A stretch of 64,000 bases of DNA from contig NZ_FXWI01000001.1 in NCBI RefSeq assembly GCF_900177765.1, positions 496,001-560,000 on the forward strand, in the 5' to 3' direction. This DNA is from Agreia sp. VKM Ac-1783 (GTDB lineage Bacteria > Actinomycetota > Actinomycetes > Actinomycetales > Microbacteriaceae). Of this stretch, positions 1 to 9,194 are shown piece after piece. Position 1 is the first letter of the stretch, and every line of letters starts with the position of its first letter. Both the position numbers and the translations under genes were made by a program. The notes under the pieces are model-generated. The model had not been told where the DNA came from and ran no database searches. It was given only the letters and a program-made list of their open reading frames with translations.

Positions 1-881
1 GGCTCGTGCGCTCGGCCGTGAACCTCGGTTTCGGGGGCGGAGTGAATCTGGGCATCCGGCAGTCGCGAGGCGATCTCGTGGTTCTGGTCAATAGCGATGC
101 GCGTGTCCAGACTAATTTCCTCCGAGCGATCGCCGAGCCCTTCAACGCGGACGAGCCACGCCTCGGCGCCGTGACGGCACGCATCCAACTCACCGGGCGC
201 TTTCGCGAGACGCCGCTCGCGGGTGCCGAGTTCGTGAGTGCAGACGGACGCGGCTGGGAACGGGTTCTGGAGACGGACATCGACGGCGTCGAACTCATGA
301 ACAGCACCGGCGGGCAGATCTCCAGCTCGGGCAATGGAAGCGACCGTTCATGGCTTCAGCCCGTGGAGGAGGTCTCACCCGACGCCACGGTCTTCGGATT
401 CTGTGGAGGAGGAGCCGCGATCCGACGGAGCACGCTCGACGACGTCGGCCTCTTCGACGAAAGACTGTTCATGTACTACGAGGACACGGACCTCTCCTGG
501 CGGATGCGCCGCGCGGGCTGGGACATCCGATACGCCGACGCTGCTCGAACAGTGCATCATCACGCGGCATCGAGCGGAACGTCGTCGCAGCTCTTTCTCG
601 TGAACAACATCCGCAATCGCGTGCTGGTCTCGGCACGAAACGCACCGATGCGTATGGTCGCCCTCGCGGGTCTCCGGACGGTTCTCGGACTCATCCGTCT
701 GATCGTGCGTGCATACGGTCCGACTCGCGACGCGGCGGCGCGTCGGAGAGCGCGGGCTACGGTGACTGCTCTGGGGCAAGTGGCGGCACGATTGCCGCGC
801 TATCTGAGCGATCGACGACGTATAGACCGATCCGCCGCGGTGCCACGCGACTTCATCGCCCTGTGGACGATTGCCGACTAG
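1..881 (+). CDS. Glycosyltransferase family 2, rhamnosyltransferase-like (5' truncated by window edge)
   Basis: This is the C-terminal part of a GT-A type glycosyltransferase that would move a sugar from a nucleotide donor onto a lipid-linked glycan at the cytoplasmic membrane. The frame is open from base 3 and begins inside the domain at NLGFGGGVNLGI, so the real start lies outside the window. The metal-binding segment VNSDARV follows. Later come GGGAAIRRS and the acceptor-side motif MYYEDTDLSWRMRRAGW, both typical of rhamnosyltransferase-like GT2 enzymes. A basic C-terminal tail follows. Its stop overlaps the stop of the convergent GT4 gene (878-881). Donor and acceptor cannot be told from sequence. 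Confidence 0.85.
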   Translation, partial: LVRSAVNLGFGGGVNLGIRQSRGDLVVLVNSDARVQTNFLRAIAEPFNADEPRLGAVTARIQLTGRFRETPLAGAEFVSADGRGWERVLETDIDGVELMNSTGGQISSSGNGSDRSWLQPVEEVSPDATVFGFCGGGAAIRRSTLDDVGLFDERLFMYYEDTDLSWRMRRAGWDIRYADAARTVHHHAASSGTSSQLFLVNNIRNRVLVSARNAPMRMVALAGLRTVLGLIRLIVRAYGPTRDAAARRRARATVTALGQVAARLPRYLSDRRRIDRSAAVPRDFIALWTIAD

Positions 882-2020
882 AGGTCGGCGTGCAACTGCC
901 ACACCTTCTCGGCTGAATCTCTCCAGCTGAATGCGTGTGACCTGTCGTATCCGGCTACGGAGAGCCGCTCGTACAGCTCGGTGTCTCCCAGCGCCGTGGT
1001 CATGGCCTGGGCGAGCCGCTCCGGATAGCCTGCAGCGTCGTCCCTGGCCACGGCCAGTCCGGCGCCTGCAGTGACTTCGAGCAGGGCCGGCGCGTCGGAG
1101 TGCACGACGGGGGTGCCGAAGTGCATCGCCTCGACCACGGGAAGCCCGAATCCCTCTGCCAGGCTGGGGAAGACGAAGAGCGACGCACGATCGAGCACGA
1201 GTGCGAGGTCAGAATCGCTCAGAAATCCCATCACTCGTACCCGGTCGGGTTCGAGGCCGGCTTCGGAGACCAGTTTGGCGACGTCGAGGTCGCCCCACCC
1301 AGGGGGGCCGACGATGAGGAGCGGAAACGACGGTGCGTCGGGGTGCGCCATCGCCTTGATGAGGGGGCCGAGGCCCTTTCTCGGCTCCAGCGTACCCACT
1401 GTCACAATGAAGTCGTCGGGGAGCTCGAGCGCGGCCGCGCGTACCTCGGCGTCGGTCGGGAGCACAAGCCGCGATCCGGCTGCGCCTCCGATGACCCTGA
1501 TGCGGTCGCCGAAGTTCATGATCTCGGACAACTCCGACGCAACCGTGTGCGTAGGCACGACGATGGCGTCAGCGTATCGTCGCGCCCGTCGAGCGAGTGC
1601 CTTGTGCCAGGCGACACCGTGAGGGGTCAGAGTCTCGGGATGCGTCCACGGAACGACGTCGTGGATCGTCACCGCAACCTGTTCACCCAGCGAGTTCGTT
1701 CGATCGATCCGCCGGAGTGGGGCGAGGAGACTGGTCGCGTGGATCATGCCGCGCCCACGCGCACCGGTGGCCAGCCCCACCTGCCACGCACGGGACAACT
1801 CGCGACGCGGCAAGCCCAAGGTTGTGAGTCGTGCCAGGCCCGGCAGGCGAGACGTGACGGAGTCGGCCATCTCGCGAGGGACCTTCGAAACGATTCCTTC
1901 GACGTCGCATCCTCGTGGTGCCGTCGCGATGAGCTCGCGCGTGAGCTCCTCGGCGTAGCGTCCAATTCCCCCCGGAACGGTTCCGACCATTTGATCAATG
2001 ATCACCCTGAGGGTTGTCAT
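878..2020 (-). CDS. Glycosyltransferase family 4 (GT-B fold)
   Basis: This 380-residue protein is a retaining GT-B glycosyltransferase, predicted to act on the cytoplasmic face of the membrane in surface polysaccharide assembly. The N-terminal acceptor domain has the glycine-rich GGIGRYAEEL near residue 17. The C-terminal donor domain shows TVGTLEPRKG and the GT4 E-x7-E signature in LAEGFGLPVVEAM, with E289 and E297. Length is normal for the family. It faces away from rmlA across a 332-bp spacer and converges on the truncated GT2. The sugar specificity cannot be read from the sequence; mannosyl- or rhamnosyltransferases of this type are common in such loci. Confidence 0.88.
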   Translation of the reverse strand: MTTLRVIIDQMVGTVPGGIGRYAEELTRELIATAPRGCDVEGIVSKVPREMADSVTSRLPGLARLTTLGLPRRELSRAWQVGLATGARGRGMIHATSLLAPLRRIDRTNSLGEQVAVTIHDVVPWTHPETLTPHGVAWHKALARRARRYADAIVVPTHTVASELSEIMNFGDRIRVIGGAAGSRLVLPTDAEVRAAALELPDDFIVTVGTLEPRKGLGPLIKAMAHPDAPSFPLLIVGPPGWGDLDVAKLVSEAGLEPDRVRVMGFLSDSDLALVLDRASLFVFPSLAEGFGLPVVEAMHFGTPVVHSDAPALLEVTAGAGLAVARDDAAGYPERLAQAMTTALGDTELYERLSVAGYDRSHAFSWRDSAEKVWQLHADL

Positions 2021-2352
2021 CAGTCTCCAAATACTCCCGATTGCGCTGCATCGTGCAGCACGGCAAATCAGTCCCGCCGGGCTCGAACAACGCTCGGGAC
2101 CATGATGCGCACACGTACCGGGTACGGACGCCTATGGGCGGGTCGAACAAACGATGAACTGCTTGTGGCCACGACCCTACCAGGGTGTTTTCCGAGTTCC
2201 ATGATCATCTGCCGGTGGCTCCGACCCCTCGTTTTCTGTTCGCCGCCGCGTGATCCCGCACATTTTAGGCCTCGACAGTAGACTGTTCAGGTCGGATCGA
2301 CGGGTGCTCCCGGATATTCGCACATCACTCGACTCGAAGGTTTATTCAGATC
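2021..2352. other. Divergent intergenic region with short palindromes
   Basis: This 332-bp spacer separates the minus-strand GT4 gene from rmlA and should hold promoters for both. No gene was found. Three short perfect inverted repeats are visible: GCTGCA-TCG-TGCAGC at 2045-2059 in the GT4 leader, CGTACC-G-GGTACG at 2114-2126, and ACAGT-AG-ACTGT at 2275-2286 ahead of rmlA. They could be operators or RNA hairpins. No convincing -35/-10 pair was found. Confidence 0.5.
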
Positions 2353-3228
2353 ATGCGCGGAATCATTCTCGCCGGTGGCTCAGGAACACGGCTGTGGCCC
2401 ATCACCAAAGGCATCAGCAAGCAGCTCATGCCCATCTACGACAAGCCGATGATCTACTACCCCCTTTCGACGCTGATGATGGCGGGAATCAATGAGATTC
2501 TGATCATCACGACCCCCGAGTACAACGAGCAGTTCCGCTCGCTGCTCGGGGATGGCTCCGATCTCGGCATTCGCTTGGAGTATGCGGTGCAGCCGTCGCC
2601 CGACGGTCTTGCCCAGGCGTTCATCATCGGCGAGGAGTTCATCGGCGATGAAAGCGTCGCCCTGGTCCTCGGCGACAACATCTTCCACGGAACAGGTCTG
2701 GGATCTAACCTGCGGTCGAAGACGGACTTCGACGGCGCGCTTATCTTCGCCTACCACGTGGCCAACCCTCGGTCCTACGGCGTGGTCGAGTTCGACGATG
2801 ACAACGTGGCCGTGTCGATCGAAGAGAAGCCGGAGAAGCCCAAGAGTAACTACGCGGTTCCGGGCCTCTATTTCTACGACAACTCCGTCGTCGAGATCGC
2901 GAAGACGATCGAGCCGAGCGCCCGTGGTGAGCTCGAGATCTCGACGGTGAACGAGCGTTACCTTCAGCAGGGAAACCTTCGCGTGCAGGTTCTCGATCGC
3001 GGAACGGCCTGGCTCGATACGGGAACATTCGAGTCGATGGTGCAGGCTACCGAGTTCGTGCGGGTCGTAGAAGACCGTCAGGGATTCAAGATCGGGTGCA
3101 TCGAGGAGATCGCCTGGCGTGCGGGCTGGATCGACGATGCGCAGCTGGCCGAGCTCGCCGCCCCGCTCGTCAAGAGTGGGTACGGCGCGTATCTCAACGG
3201 ACTTCTGGCCTCGAGCCGCTCCGAGTGA
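2353..3228 (+). CDS. rmlA: Glucose-1-phosphate thymidylyltransferase
   Basis: RmlA converts glucose 1-phosphate and dTTP to dTDP-glucose and pyrophosphate, the first step to dTDP-rhamnose and dTDP-4-amino-4,6-dideoxyhexoses. At 291 residues it has the standard short RmlA length. The nucleotide loop [11 protein letters not shown] is at residues 6-16, the metal-binding GDNIFHG at 107-113 (D108), EEKP at 157-160 and LDTG at 221-224. The start is an ATG with a weak GAAGG 12 nt upstream. Its stop overlaps the GTG of the acyltransferase as GTGA, implying translational coupling. RmlB, RmlC and RmlD are not in the window and must be encoded elsewhere. Confidence 0.97.
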   Translation: MRGIILAGGSGTRLWPITKGISKQLMPIYDKPMIYYPLSTLMMAGINEILIITTPEYNEQFRSLLGDGSDLGIRLEYAVQPSPDGLAQAFIIGEEFIGDESVALVLGDNIFHGTGLGSNLRSKTDFDGALIFAYHVANPRSYGVVEFDDDNVAVSIEEKPEKPKSNYAVPGLYFYDNSVVEIAKTIEPSARGELEISTVNERYLQQGNLRVQVLDRGTAWLDTGTFESMVQATEFVRVVEDRQGFKIGCIEEIAWRAGWIDDAQLAELAAPLVKSGYGAYLNGLLASSRSE

Positions 3229-4454
3229 AAACGACATCGGCGCTGGTCGGCGACGAGGGCAGTGCGATTCCCGCGCCTGCTGTCGCGCCTTCTCCGTCGA
3301 CGCTGTCCATCGGTGAAGCGCTCGCCGGGCATCGGAACTCGCTCGGCATCATCCGTCTGGTTCTCGCGATCGCGGTGATCTTCGACCACACCTTCGTCAT
3401 CGGCGGCTATTTCGATGGCAACCCGATCGCATCCCTGACTCGCAATCAGGCCACCCTGGGGTCCCTCGCCGTTGGCGGATTCTTCGGGATCAGCGGATAT
3501 CTGATTGCGAAGAGCGGCATGAGTGCCGACGTCGTGCAGTTCATCTGGCGGCGATTTCTTCGTATTTTTCCCGCGTATTGGACGGCGCTTCTCGTTACGG
3601 CGCTGGTGGCCGCACCTATTGTCTGGGTGACATCCGGTCGCGCATTGTCGAGCTTCTTCACCACGAGTATGAATGGCCCGCTCGGGTACCTCTGGGGAAA
3701 TTGGTTGCTCGAGGTGCGCAACTACGGCATCTACGACATCTTCGAGGGAACGACTCCGTACGGGCAACTGGTGGGCTACAGCGTCTTCAACGGGTCTATT
3801 TGGACGCTGTATTACGAGTGGCTCTGCTACATGATCATCGCCCTTCTGGTGTTGTTCGGCGTGCTCATGCGGGCGCGGTTCCTGCTTCCCATGGCGACAC
3901 TCCTCTTCATCGCGCTCGAGGTCGTCAACCTGGCTTCGCCGGGAGCGGCCACCAACGTCGTGCCCTTCCTCGGCGACCCGCTGCTCATCAAACTGGCCTA
4001 CACGTTCCTGTGCGGTTCGACCATCGCGGTCTACAGCAAACAGGTTCCGTTCGACACGAGGATCGCGGTCTTCGCCCTCGTGCTGGGCCTCGTGACCCTG
4101 AAGTTCGGAGGGTTCGACATCTTCGGCCCCCCGACGATGACGTACTTCTTCCTGTGGCTGGCCGCCTGGCTGCCTAAGTCGTTCCAGAAGATCGGCAGCC
4201 CTAACGACTACTCGTATGGCGTCTACGTGTATGGCTTTCTCGTTCAACAGCTATTGGCCTATGTCGGCGTGTACCGACTCGGCTATCTGCCGTTCGCTCT
4301 CATCGCTGTCGTCATCTCCATGGCTTTGGCCTGGCTCAGTTGGCACCTCATCGAGAAGCGAGCCATGCGCTTGAAGGATTGGGGTCCGGGGCGCGGGATG
4401 CGGTACTGGTACGAGCGCGTCCGGCCGCCCCGCAACCGTCCTCACGAGGCCTGA
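3225..4454 (+). CDS. Acyltransferase 3 family membrane protein
   Basis: This is a predicted integral-membrane O-acyltransferase of the OafA/NodX type, which transfers acetyl or other acyl groups to sugar hydroxyls. The open frame extends upstream into rmlA, but the GTG at 3225 overlaps the rmlA stop by 4 nt and begins just before the conserved domain, giving 409 residues. The motif [14 protein letters not shown] (D54, H55) carries the His expected in the family's first helix. About ten hydrophobic segments follow, with a basic C-terminus. Its place between rmlA and two nucleotide-sugar genes suggests it decorates the same glycan. The acyl donor and target sugar are unknown. Confidence 0.85.
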   Translation: MKTTSALVGDEGSAIPAPAVAPSPSTLSIGEALAGHRNSLGIIRLVLAIAVIFDHTFVIGGYFDGNPIASLTRNQATLGSLAVGGFFGISGYLIAKSGMSADVVQFIWRRFLRIFPAYWTALLVTALVAAPIVWVTSGRALSSFFTTSMNGPLGYLWGNWLLEVRNYGIYDIFEGTTPYGQLVGYSVFNGSIWTLYYEWLCYMIIALLVLFGVLMRARFLLPMATLLFIALEVVNLASPGAATNVVPFLGDPLLIKLAYTFLCGSTIAVYSKQVPFDTRIAVFALVLGLVTLKFGGFDIFGPPTMTYFFLWLAAWLPKSFQKIGSPNDYSYGVYVYGFLVQQLLAYVGVYRLGYLPFALIAVVISMALAWLSWHLIEKRAMRLKDWGPGRGMRYWYERVRPPRNRPHEA

Positions 4455-4514
4455 AGTCTTTCGTCTTGTACGATCTATCCGACCATCCGCTCTTCCATAT
4501 CAAAGGCTCCTTCC

Positions 4515-5588
4515 GTGACTAATTCACCATTCGGCTCCGTTCTCGTCTCGGGAGGCGCCGGTTTCATCGGTTCTGCGCTCTCGCAGAAGTTGGCCGCTCT
4601 CGCGGATCGATGGGTCGTGGTCGACTCCCTTCACCCGCAGGTGCACCCCACGCAGGAGCGTCCGGCGGATCTGCACGAGGCCGCGGAGCTGGTCGTCGGA
4701 GACGTGACGGTTCCCGAGGTATGGGATGCGGTGTTGGCCGACTTCTCGCCCGACGTCGTCATCCACCTCGCCGCCGAGACGGGAACCGCTCAGTCTCTCG
4801 ATGAGGCGTCGAGGCACGCGAGGGTCAACGTGGTCGGCACCACCGAGATGCTCGACGCGCTCGGGCGCCACGGAATCGTGCCGGGCCACTTCATCCTGTC
4901 GTCTAGCCGGGCGGTCTACGGAGAGGGTGACTGGGAGCGCGACGGAGTCGTCTTCCAGCCGGGACAGCGCTCCCATGCCCAGTTCGAAGCCGGGCAGTGG
5001 GACTTCCCCGACGCGGTCGCCCTGCCGAGCACCCAGGCACGCACAGTTCCCGCGCCGACAAGCGTCTACGGTGCGACCAAGCTCGCACAAGAGAACATTC
5101 TCGGGGCATGGACGAGCGCCCGCGGCTCGGCGCTGACGGTGCTTCGGCTGCAGAACGTCTACGGCCCGGGGCAGTCCCTCATCAACTCCTACACGGGCAT
5201 CGTCTCCCTGTTCTCGCAGCTGGCCCGCGATGGAAAGGTGATCCCTGTCTACGAGGACGGCCTCATCACGCGCGACTTCGTCTATATCGACGATGTGGCT
5301 GAAGGATTCGTGGCTGCGATCGGTCGAGTCCCCGAGAGCGGCTTCGCCCGTTACGACATCGGATCCGGCGTCGACACGACCATCCTCGACCTCGCCGGAC
5401 GCATCGCTCGCTACCATGGCGCGCCAGAGCCGCGGATCTCGGGCGCCTACCGCGACGGCGATGTACGGCACGCCGCATGTCGTGTCGAAGCGACGCTCGA
5501 GGGTCTGGGCTGGCAGCCCCACTGGTCGGTCGACCAGGGCATCGCTGCCTTGCAGGAATGGATCGAGAGCCAGCGACACGACCGCTGA
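4515..5588 (+). CDS. NAD-dependent epimerase, dTDP-L-rhamnose 4-epimerase-like
   Basis: This is a short-chain dehydrogenase/reductase-type nucleotide-sugar epimerase of 357 residues. The Rossmann motif GGAGFIG is at residues 13-19 and the catalytic pair is YGATK (Y185, K189). The segments NVYGPGQSL and RDFVYIDDVAEG resemble the WbiB group, which interconverts dTDP-L-rhamnose and dTDP-6-deoxy-L-talose; this assignment is from memory and only probable. The stretch between the SSSRAVYGEG segment and the YxxxK is longer than in GalE. The start is GTG at 4515. A neighbouring aminotransferase and RmlA support a dTDP-sugar substrate. Confidence 0.75.
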   Translation: MTNSPFGSVLVSGGAGFIGSALSQKLAALADRWVVVDSLHPQVHPTQERPADLHEAAELVVGDVTVPEVWDAVLADFSPDVVIHLAAETGTAQSLDEASRHARVNVVGTTEMLDALGRHGIVPGHFILSSSRAVYGEGDWERDGVVFQPGQRSHAQFEAGQWDFPDAVALPSTQARTVPAPTSVYGATKLAQENILGAWTSARGSALTVLRLQNVYGPGQSLINSYTGIVSLFSQLARDGKVIPVYEDGLITRDFVYIDDVAEGFVAAIGRVPESGFARYDIGSGVDTTILDLAGRIARYHGAPEPRISGAYRDGDVRHAACRVEATLEGLGWQPHWSVDQGIAALQEWIESQRHDR

Positions 5589-5629
5589 CCCAGAGCTTCG
5601 GTCGTGGCCGTGGGGCGCATAATGGCCTA

Positions 5630-6829
5630 ATGCGCCACTCCGACGACGTCGTGTTCTCACGGCCGTTCCTCTCCCCTGCGGAGATCCCCAATCTGACAGC
5701 CGTGTCGATGTCCTCCCATGCGCACGGTGACGGTCCGTTCACCGCGTCTGCGACGGCACGTCTGACGGCGCTCACCGGGGCACCGAACGTGCTTCTCACG
5801 TCGTCGGGAACGCACGCGCTCGAGATGGCCAGTCGGCTGTTGGATCTCGGTCCCGGCGACGAGGTCATTCTGCCCAGCTTCACCTTTCCGTCCGCGGCCA
5901 CTGCCGTGGCGACGACGGGCGCGACCTGCGTATTCGTCGACATCGATCCGGCATCCGGCAACATCGACGTGGCGCAGGTCGACGAGGCCATCGGCCCGCG
6001 TACCCGGGCGATCTCGGTGATGAGCTATGGGGGAGTGGCGGTCGATTTCGACGCACTGCACGAGATCACCCGTCGAACCGGCCTGAGCCTGATCGAGGAC
6101 AACGCGCACGGACTGGGTGGCTATCTCCGGGACCGTCCACTCGGCAGCTTCGGTCGCCTCGCCATGCAGAGTTTCCACGACACGAAGAATGTGCATTCCG
6201 GCGAAGGCGGCGCGCTCCTGGTCAATGACGCCGAGCTGTTCCAGCGTGCCGAGATCATCAGAGAAAAGGGCACAAACCGCTCTCGTTTCCTGCGCGGAGA
6301 AGTCGACAAGTACACGTGGGTCGACGAAGGCTCGAGCTACTTGATGAGCGAGTATGGTGCCGCCGTGCTGGACTCGCAGTTGCAATCGTTCGCCGAGATT
6401 CAGACCCGACGTTTCGCGGTGTGGAACGCCTATGCAGAGCATCTGGCGGACTGGGCGGATGCTCAGGGCGTCACGCTGATGCGGGTGCCGGATGACCGCA
6501 CGCACACCGCGCACCTCTTCTACCTGCGGATGCCCACGCACGGTGAGCAGGTTCGCATGCTGTCTCATCTGCGCAGTCTGGGGGTCGTCGGAACGTTCCA
6601 CTACGTGCCGCTCGACACGGCGCCGGCCGGTCTCCGTTTCGGGCGCACCCTTCGTCCGCTTACGCAGAGCAAGGCCTTCTCCGAAGAGATAGTGCGCCTT
6701 CCGCTGTGGGCAGGAATGACCGACGGGCAGGTCGAACGCGTGCTGGCCGCTGTGCAGTCGTTCGTCGTCGAACCGCAGAGTCTTCTAACTGCGGTGGAAA
6801 ACCCTCGTGACGAGGTACGCGCGGGCTGA
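5630..6829 (+). CDS. rffA: dTDP-4-amino-4,6-dideoxygalactose transaminase-like (DegT/DnrJ/EryC1 family)
   Basis: This PLP-dependent sugar aminotransferase has 399 residues from the ATG at 5630; the open frame runs further upstream but overlaps the epimerase gene. SSGTHALEMA near residue 58 binds the cofactor phosphate, IEDNAHG holds the pyridine-contacting Asp (D157), and SFHDTKNVHSGEGG carries the Schiff-base lysine K186. The HDTKN context and the sequence FHYVPLDTAPAG match RffA/WecE. That enzyme aminates dTDP-4-keto-6-deoxyglucose at C4 to dTDP-Fuc4N. RmlA in the same gene set supports this. The 3' end overlaps the convergent GT2 gene by 45 nt. Confidence 0.87.
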   Translation: MRHSDDVVFSRPFLSPAEIPNLTAVSMSSHAHGDGPFTASATARLTALTGAPNVLLTSSGTHALEMASRLLDLGPGDEVILPSFTFPSAATAVATTGATCVFVDIDPASGNIDVAQVDEAIGPRTRAISVMSYGGVAVDFDALHEITRRTGLSLIEDNAHGLGGYLRDRPLGSFGRLAMQSFHDTKNVHSGEGGALLVNDAELFQRAEIIREKGTNRSRFLRGEVDKYTWVDEGSSYLMSEYGAAVLDSQLQSFAEIQTRRFAVWNAYAEHLADWADAQGVTLMRVPDDRTHTAHLFYLRMPTHGEQVRMLSHLRSLGVVGTFHYVPLDTAPAGLRFGRTLRPLTQSKAFSEEIVRLPLWAGMTDGQVERVLAAVQSFVVEPQSLLTAVENPRDEVRAG

Positions 6830-7642
6830 CAGGCCTATCTTCACGGCCAGTCTCACGGGCGCCAGATACCATCCGGAGTATTTGCTCGACATGAAGCGGT
6901 ACGCGCTCTGGTGATGCACCAGGACCATCCGCCTGCTGTCGCCGTCGGTCGAGTGCGCTCCCGAGTGCCGCACGAGGGCGGAGGGAGCGTAGCGGTTGCG
7001 CCATCCGGAACGACTCAACCGGTATCCGAGGTCGACGTCTTCGAAGTACATGAAGTACTTGTCGTCGAAGCCGCCGACAGCATCGAACGCCGCTCTGCGA
7101 ACCAGTAGGCACGAACCGGAGAGCCATCCTGCATCGCGCTCACGAGGAGGATTCTCCGAGTCGTTGTGGTAACGCCTGCTCCACGGGTTCTCGGGCCAGA
7201 GATTCGCGAACAGAGCATGACCGGCTCCCGTTCGCAGCGACGGGATCGACCGAGCAGACGGGTACACCGCACCATCCGTCTCGACCAAGGGACCGACCGC
7301 ACCGATCTGGGGATCCGATTCGCCAACGCGGACGAGTTCATCGACGCATCCCGGGGTCAATTCGATGTCCGGATTGCTCACGAGAATCCACGTGACGTCA
7401 GGTGGCAGGCTCTCGATCGCGGCATTCACTGCACCGCCATAGCCCGCGTTTCGATTCATCGGCAGGTAGCGTGCACCATGCGACTCGGCCTGCCGCTGCA
7501 CTATGGCCCCGGCCTCGGGCTTGTTGTCGGCCACCACGACGAGCAGGGGGTTGACGCTGGCGGCATGCAGCGAGTCGAAGAATCCCTCGAGCACCTCCTC
7601 CGAACCGTAGCTGACGGTGACGACCGCGACCCGACTCGTCAC
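6785..7642 (-). CDS. Glycosyltransferase family 2, rhamnosyltransferase-like
   Basis: This GT-A enzyme is predicted to add one sugar, possibly rhamnose, to the growing glycan. AVVTVSYGSEE opens the nucleotide-binding fold, NRNAGYGGAVNAAI and VSNPDIEL form the donor and metal site, and FMYFEDVDLGYRLSRSGW is the acceptor-side motif. The same layout is seen in the truncated GT2 at the window start. I chose GTG at 7642 (285 residues) because it overlaps the upstream stop as GTGA; a GTG at 7702 is also in frame. It is the last gene of a six-gene operon. Confidence 0.88.
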   Translation of the reverse strand: MTSRVAVVTVSYGSEEVLEGFFDSLHAASVNPLLVVVADNKPEAGAIVQRQAESHGARYLPMNRNAGYGGAVNAAIESLPPDVTWILVSNPDIELTPGCVDELVRVGESDPQIGAVGPLVETDGAVYPSARSIPSLRTGAGHALFANLWPENPWSRRYHNDSENPPRERDAGWLSGSCLLVRRAAFDAVGGFDDKYFMYFEDVDLGYRLSRSGWRNRYAPSALVRHSGAHSTDGDSRRMVLVHHQSAYRFMSSKYSGWYLAPVRLAVKIGLSARAYLVTRVFHRS

Positions 7643-8793
7643 GAGCGTGTGCTTTCGGCCGAGCGCCAGGCTTCGCAATAGCGTCTGGCGCACTCGCTCC
7701 ACGTGAACAGGGCGCTGCGCTCGATGCCCGCTGCGGCCAGTTCGGCGCGACGGTCGGGGTCGTCGAGGAGCGCGCGCAGGGCCGTGGCGAGCGCGCCCGC
7801 ATCGGGTTCGGAGTAGGCGACCGCGTCGCCGCCCACCTCGGGGATGGACAGTCGACGCGTGGTGAGCACCGCAGCGCCGCTGGCCATCGCTTCGAGCACG
7901 GGCAAACCGAATCCCTCGCCGAGGCTCGGATACACGACCGCGGCCGAGTCACCGAGAAAGGCCGACAGCAGCTCGAGGGGCAGATACCCGGCCTCGATCA
8001 CCGGACGCTGGGGGAGTGGAATCGTGGAGAGCTCGTCGAGGATCTCGGCTGCACGCTCGTCCCAGCCGCGGGCACCCGAGAGCACCAGCACGGGGGTCGT
8101 CGGGTCGGATTGCCTGAGGGTGGCGTGTGCCGCGAGGAGCGCGGGGACGTTCTTGCGCGGCTCGAGTGTGCCGAGGAACGCGAGATACGGCGCATCGGGC
8201 TGCAGGCCGATCCGGGCGCGCACGGCGGCCACCGCGTCGGCTGTCGGCGGTGAGAAGACGCGCTCGTCGACGCCGAGGTGCGCGACCTGGATGCCGGCGG
8301 CCGGTATTCGCACGAAACGTGCGAGATCGGAGGCCGTGGCCTGGCTCACCGCCACCAGGCTCGTCGCCATCCGGGCGGCCAGCCGGATCCACGTGCGGAA
8401 GAAGATGCCCTTGACTCTGCCGTGGACATCGGGCGAGCTGAAGAAGGTGGCGTCGTGCACGGTGACGACATGAGCCGCCGCGCCGAGGATCGGAAACGTG
8501 TAGTGCGGCGAGTGGATGACGAGGGCGCCCCGGCGGCGTGCGAGCGCGGGCAGGCCGAGCTGCTCCCAGACGAGGCGCAGAGGGCGCCGGTTCGTCAGTG
8601 GCGGAGCGACGATGTAGTTGTGCGACGGCGCGACGGCCGCGAACGCCGGGATGTCGGCGCGTTTGGCGACCACATCGATGGTCTCTCCGAGCTCATCGAG
8701 CCCTTGCAGCAGGCCGCCGATGAATCGGGCGACCCCACCCTGGGTCGGAGGCACGCTCGTGGCGTCGAGGAGTACACGGAGCCGTGCGGTCAC
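7639..8793 (-). CDS. Glycosyltransferase family 4 (GT-B fold)
   Basis: This 384-residue GT-B transferase begins with RVLLDATSVPPTQGGVARFI, holding the glycine-rich acceptor loop. The donor domain shows FLGTLEPRKN and the E-x7-E motif in LGEGFGLPVLEAM (E293, E301). It is related to, but clearly different from, the GT4 at 878-2020. Both ends are coupled: its GTG overlaps the stop of the DUF2304 gene, and its stop overlaps the GTG of the next GT2, each as GTGA. This argues for one transcript and stoichiometric production of the enzymes. Confidence 0.9.
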   Translation of the reverse strand: MTARLRVLLDATSVPPTQGGVARFIGGLLQGLDELGETIDVVAKRADIPAFAAVAPSHNYIVAPPLTNRRPLRLVWEQLGLPALARRRGALVIHSPHYTFPILGAAAHVVTVHDATFFSSPDVHGRVKGIFFRTWIRLAARMATSLVAVSQATASDLARFVRIPAAGIQVAHLGVDERVFSPPTADAVAAVRARIGLQPDAPYLAFLGTLEPRKNVPALLAAHATLRQSDPTTPVLVLSGARGWDERAAEILDELSTIPLPQRPVIEAGYLPLELLSAFLGDSAAVVYPSLGEGFGLPVLEAMASGAAVLTTRRLSIPEVGGDAVAYSEPDAGALATALRALLDDPDRRAELAAAGIERSALFTWSECARRYCEAWRSAESTRS

Positions 8794-9194
8794 GAATCCG
8801 CACCGGATGAGGTGTCCACGCCGATGGCGGGCGGCATCCGGCGTACGACCTCTTCCAGTTCGCGCAGGCGCATCTCCTGCAGAGCGTTTTCTTCGGCCAA
8901 CACCCGGGTCTGGGTCTCGAGGGCGGTGAGCTCACTCGAGTGCTGGATGCAGACGAAGAACAGCACGAAGATGCTCACGAAGAACACCAGGTTCGTGGGC
9001 ACAGCGATGCCTACGAGTCCTGCAGCGAAGACGAGCAGCTGAGGGAAGATGCCGAAGATCAGCGAGATCGTGCCCGCCACCAGCCAATAGATCGCGTGGC
9101 GTTCCCTGAGTCGTCGACGACGCAGCAGCTCGATAACGATGAAGAGGGTGATCAGGGCGGTGACGATGCCGAAGAGATAACTGGCGAGATTCAT
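8790..9194 (-). CDS. DUF2304-type small membrane protein
   Basis: This 134-residue membrane protein starts at ATG 9194, overlapping the stop of the upstream glycosyltransferase as ATGA. Three hydrophobic helices (about residues 5-24, 33-53 and 61-80) are followed by a heptad-rich cytoplasmic segment (LTALETQTRVLAEENALQEM) likely to form a coiled coil. DUF2304 proteins are often found next to dolichol-phosphate-sugar-synthase-like GT2 genes, as here, and may be partners of that enzyme. That role is inferred from context; no catalytic motif is visible. The longer frame upstream lies inside the neighbouring gene and was rejected. Confidence 0.78.
   Translation of the reverse strand: MNLASYLFGIVTALITLFIVIELLRRRRLRERHAIYWLVAGTISLIFGIFPQLLVFAAGLVGIAVPTNLVFFVSIFVLFFVCIQHSSELTALETQTRVLAEENALQEMRLRELEEVVRRMPPAIGVDTSSGADS

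Noticed and set aside
3078-4247. A 389-codon minus-strand frame rich in charged residues
   Set aside because: It is antisense to the acyltransferase gene, and its sequence is a low-complexity mirror.
6785-6829. Frameshift joining the aminotransferase and GT2 genes
   Set aside because: The genes are convergent, each with an intact C-terminus; the 45-nt overlap is between opposite strands.
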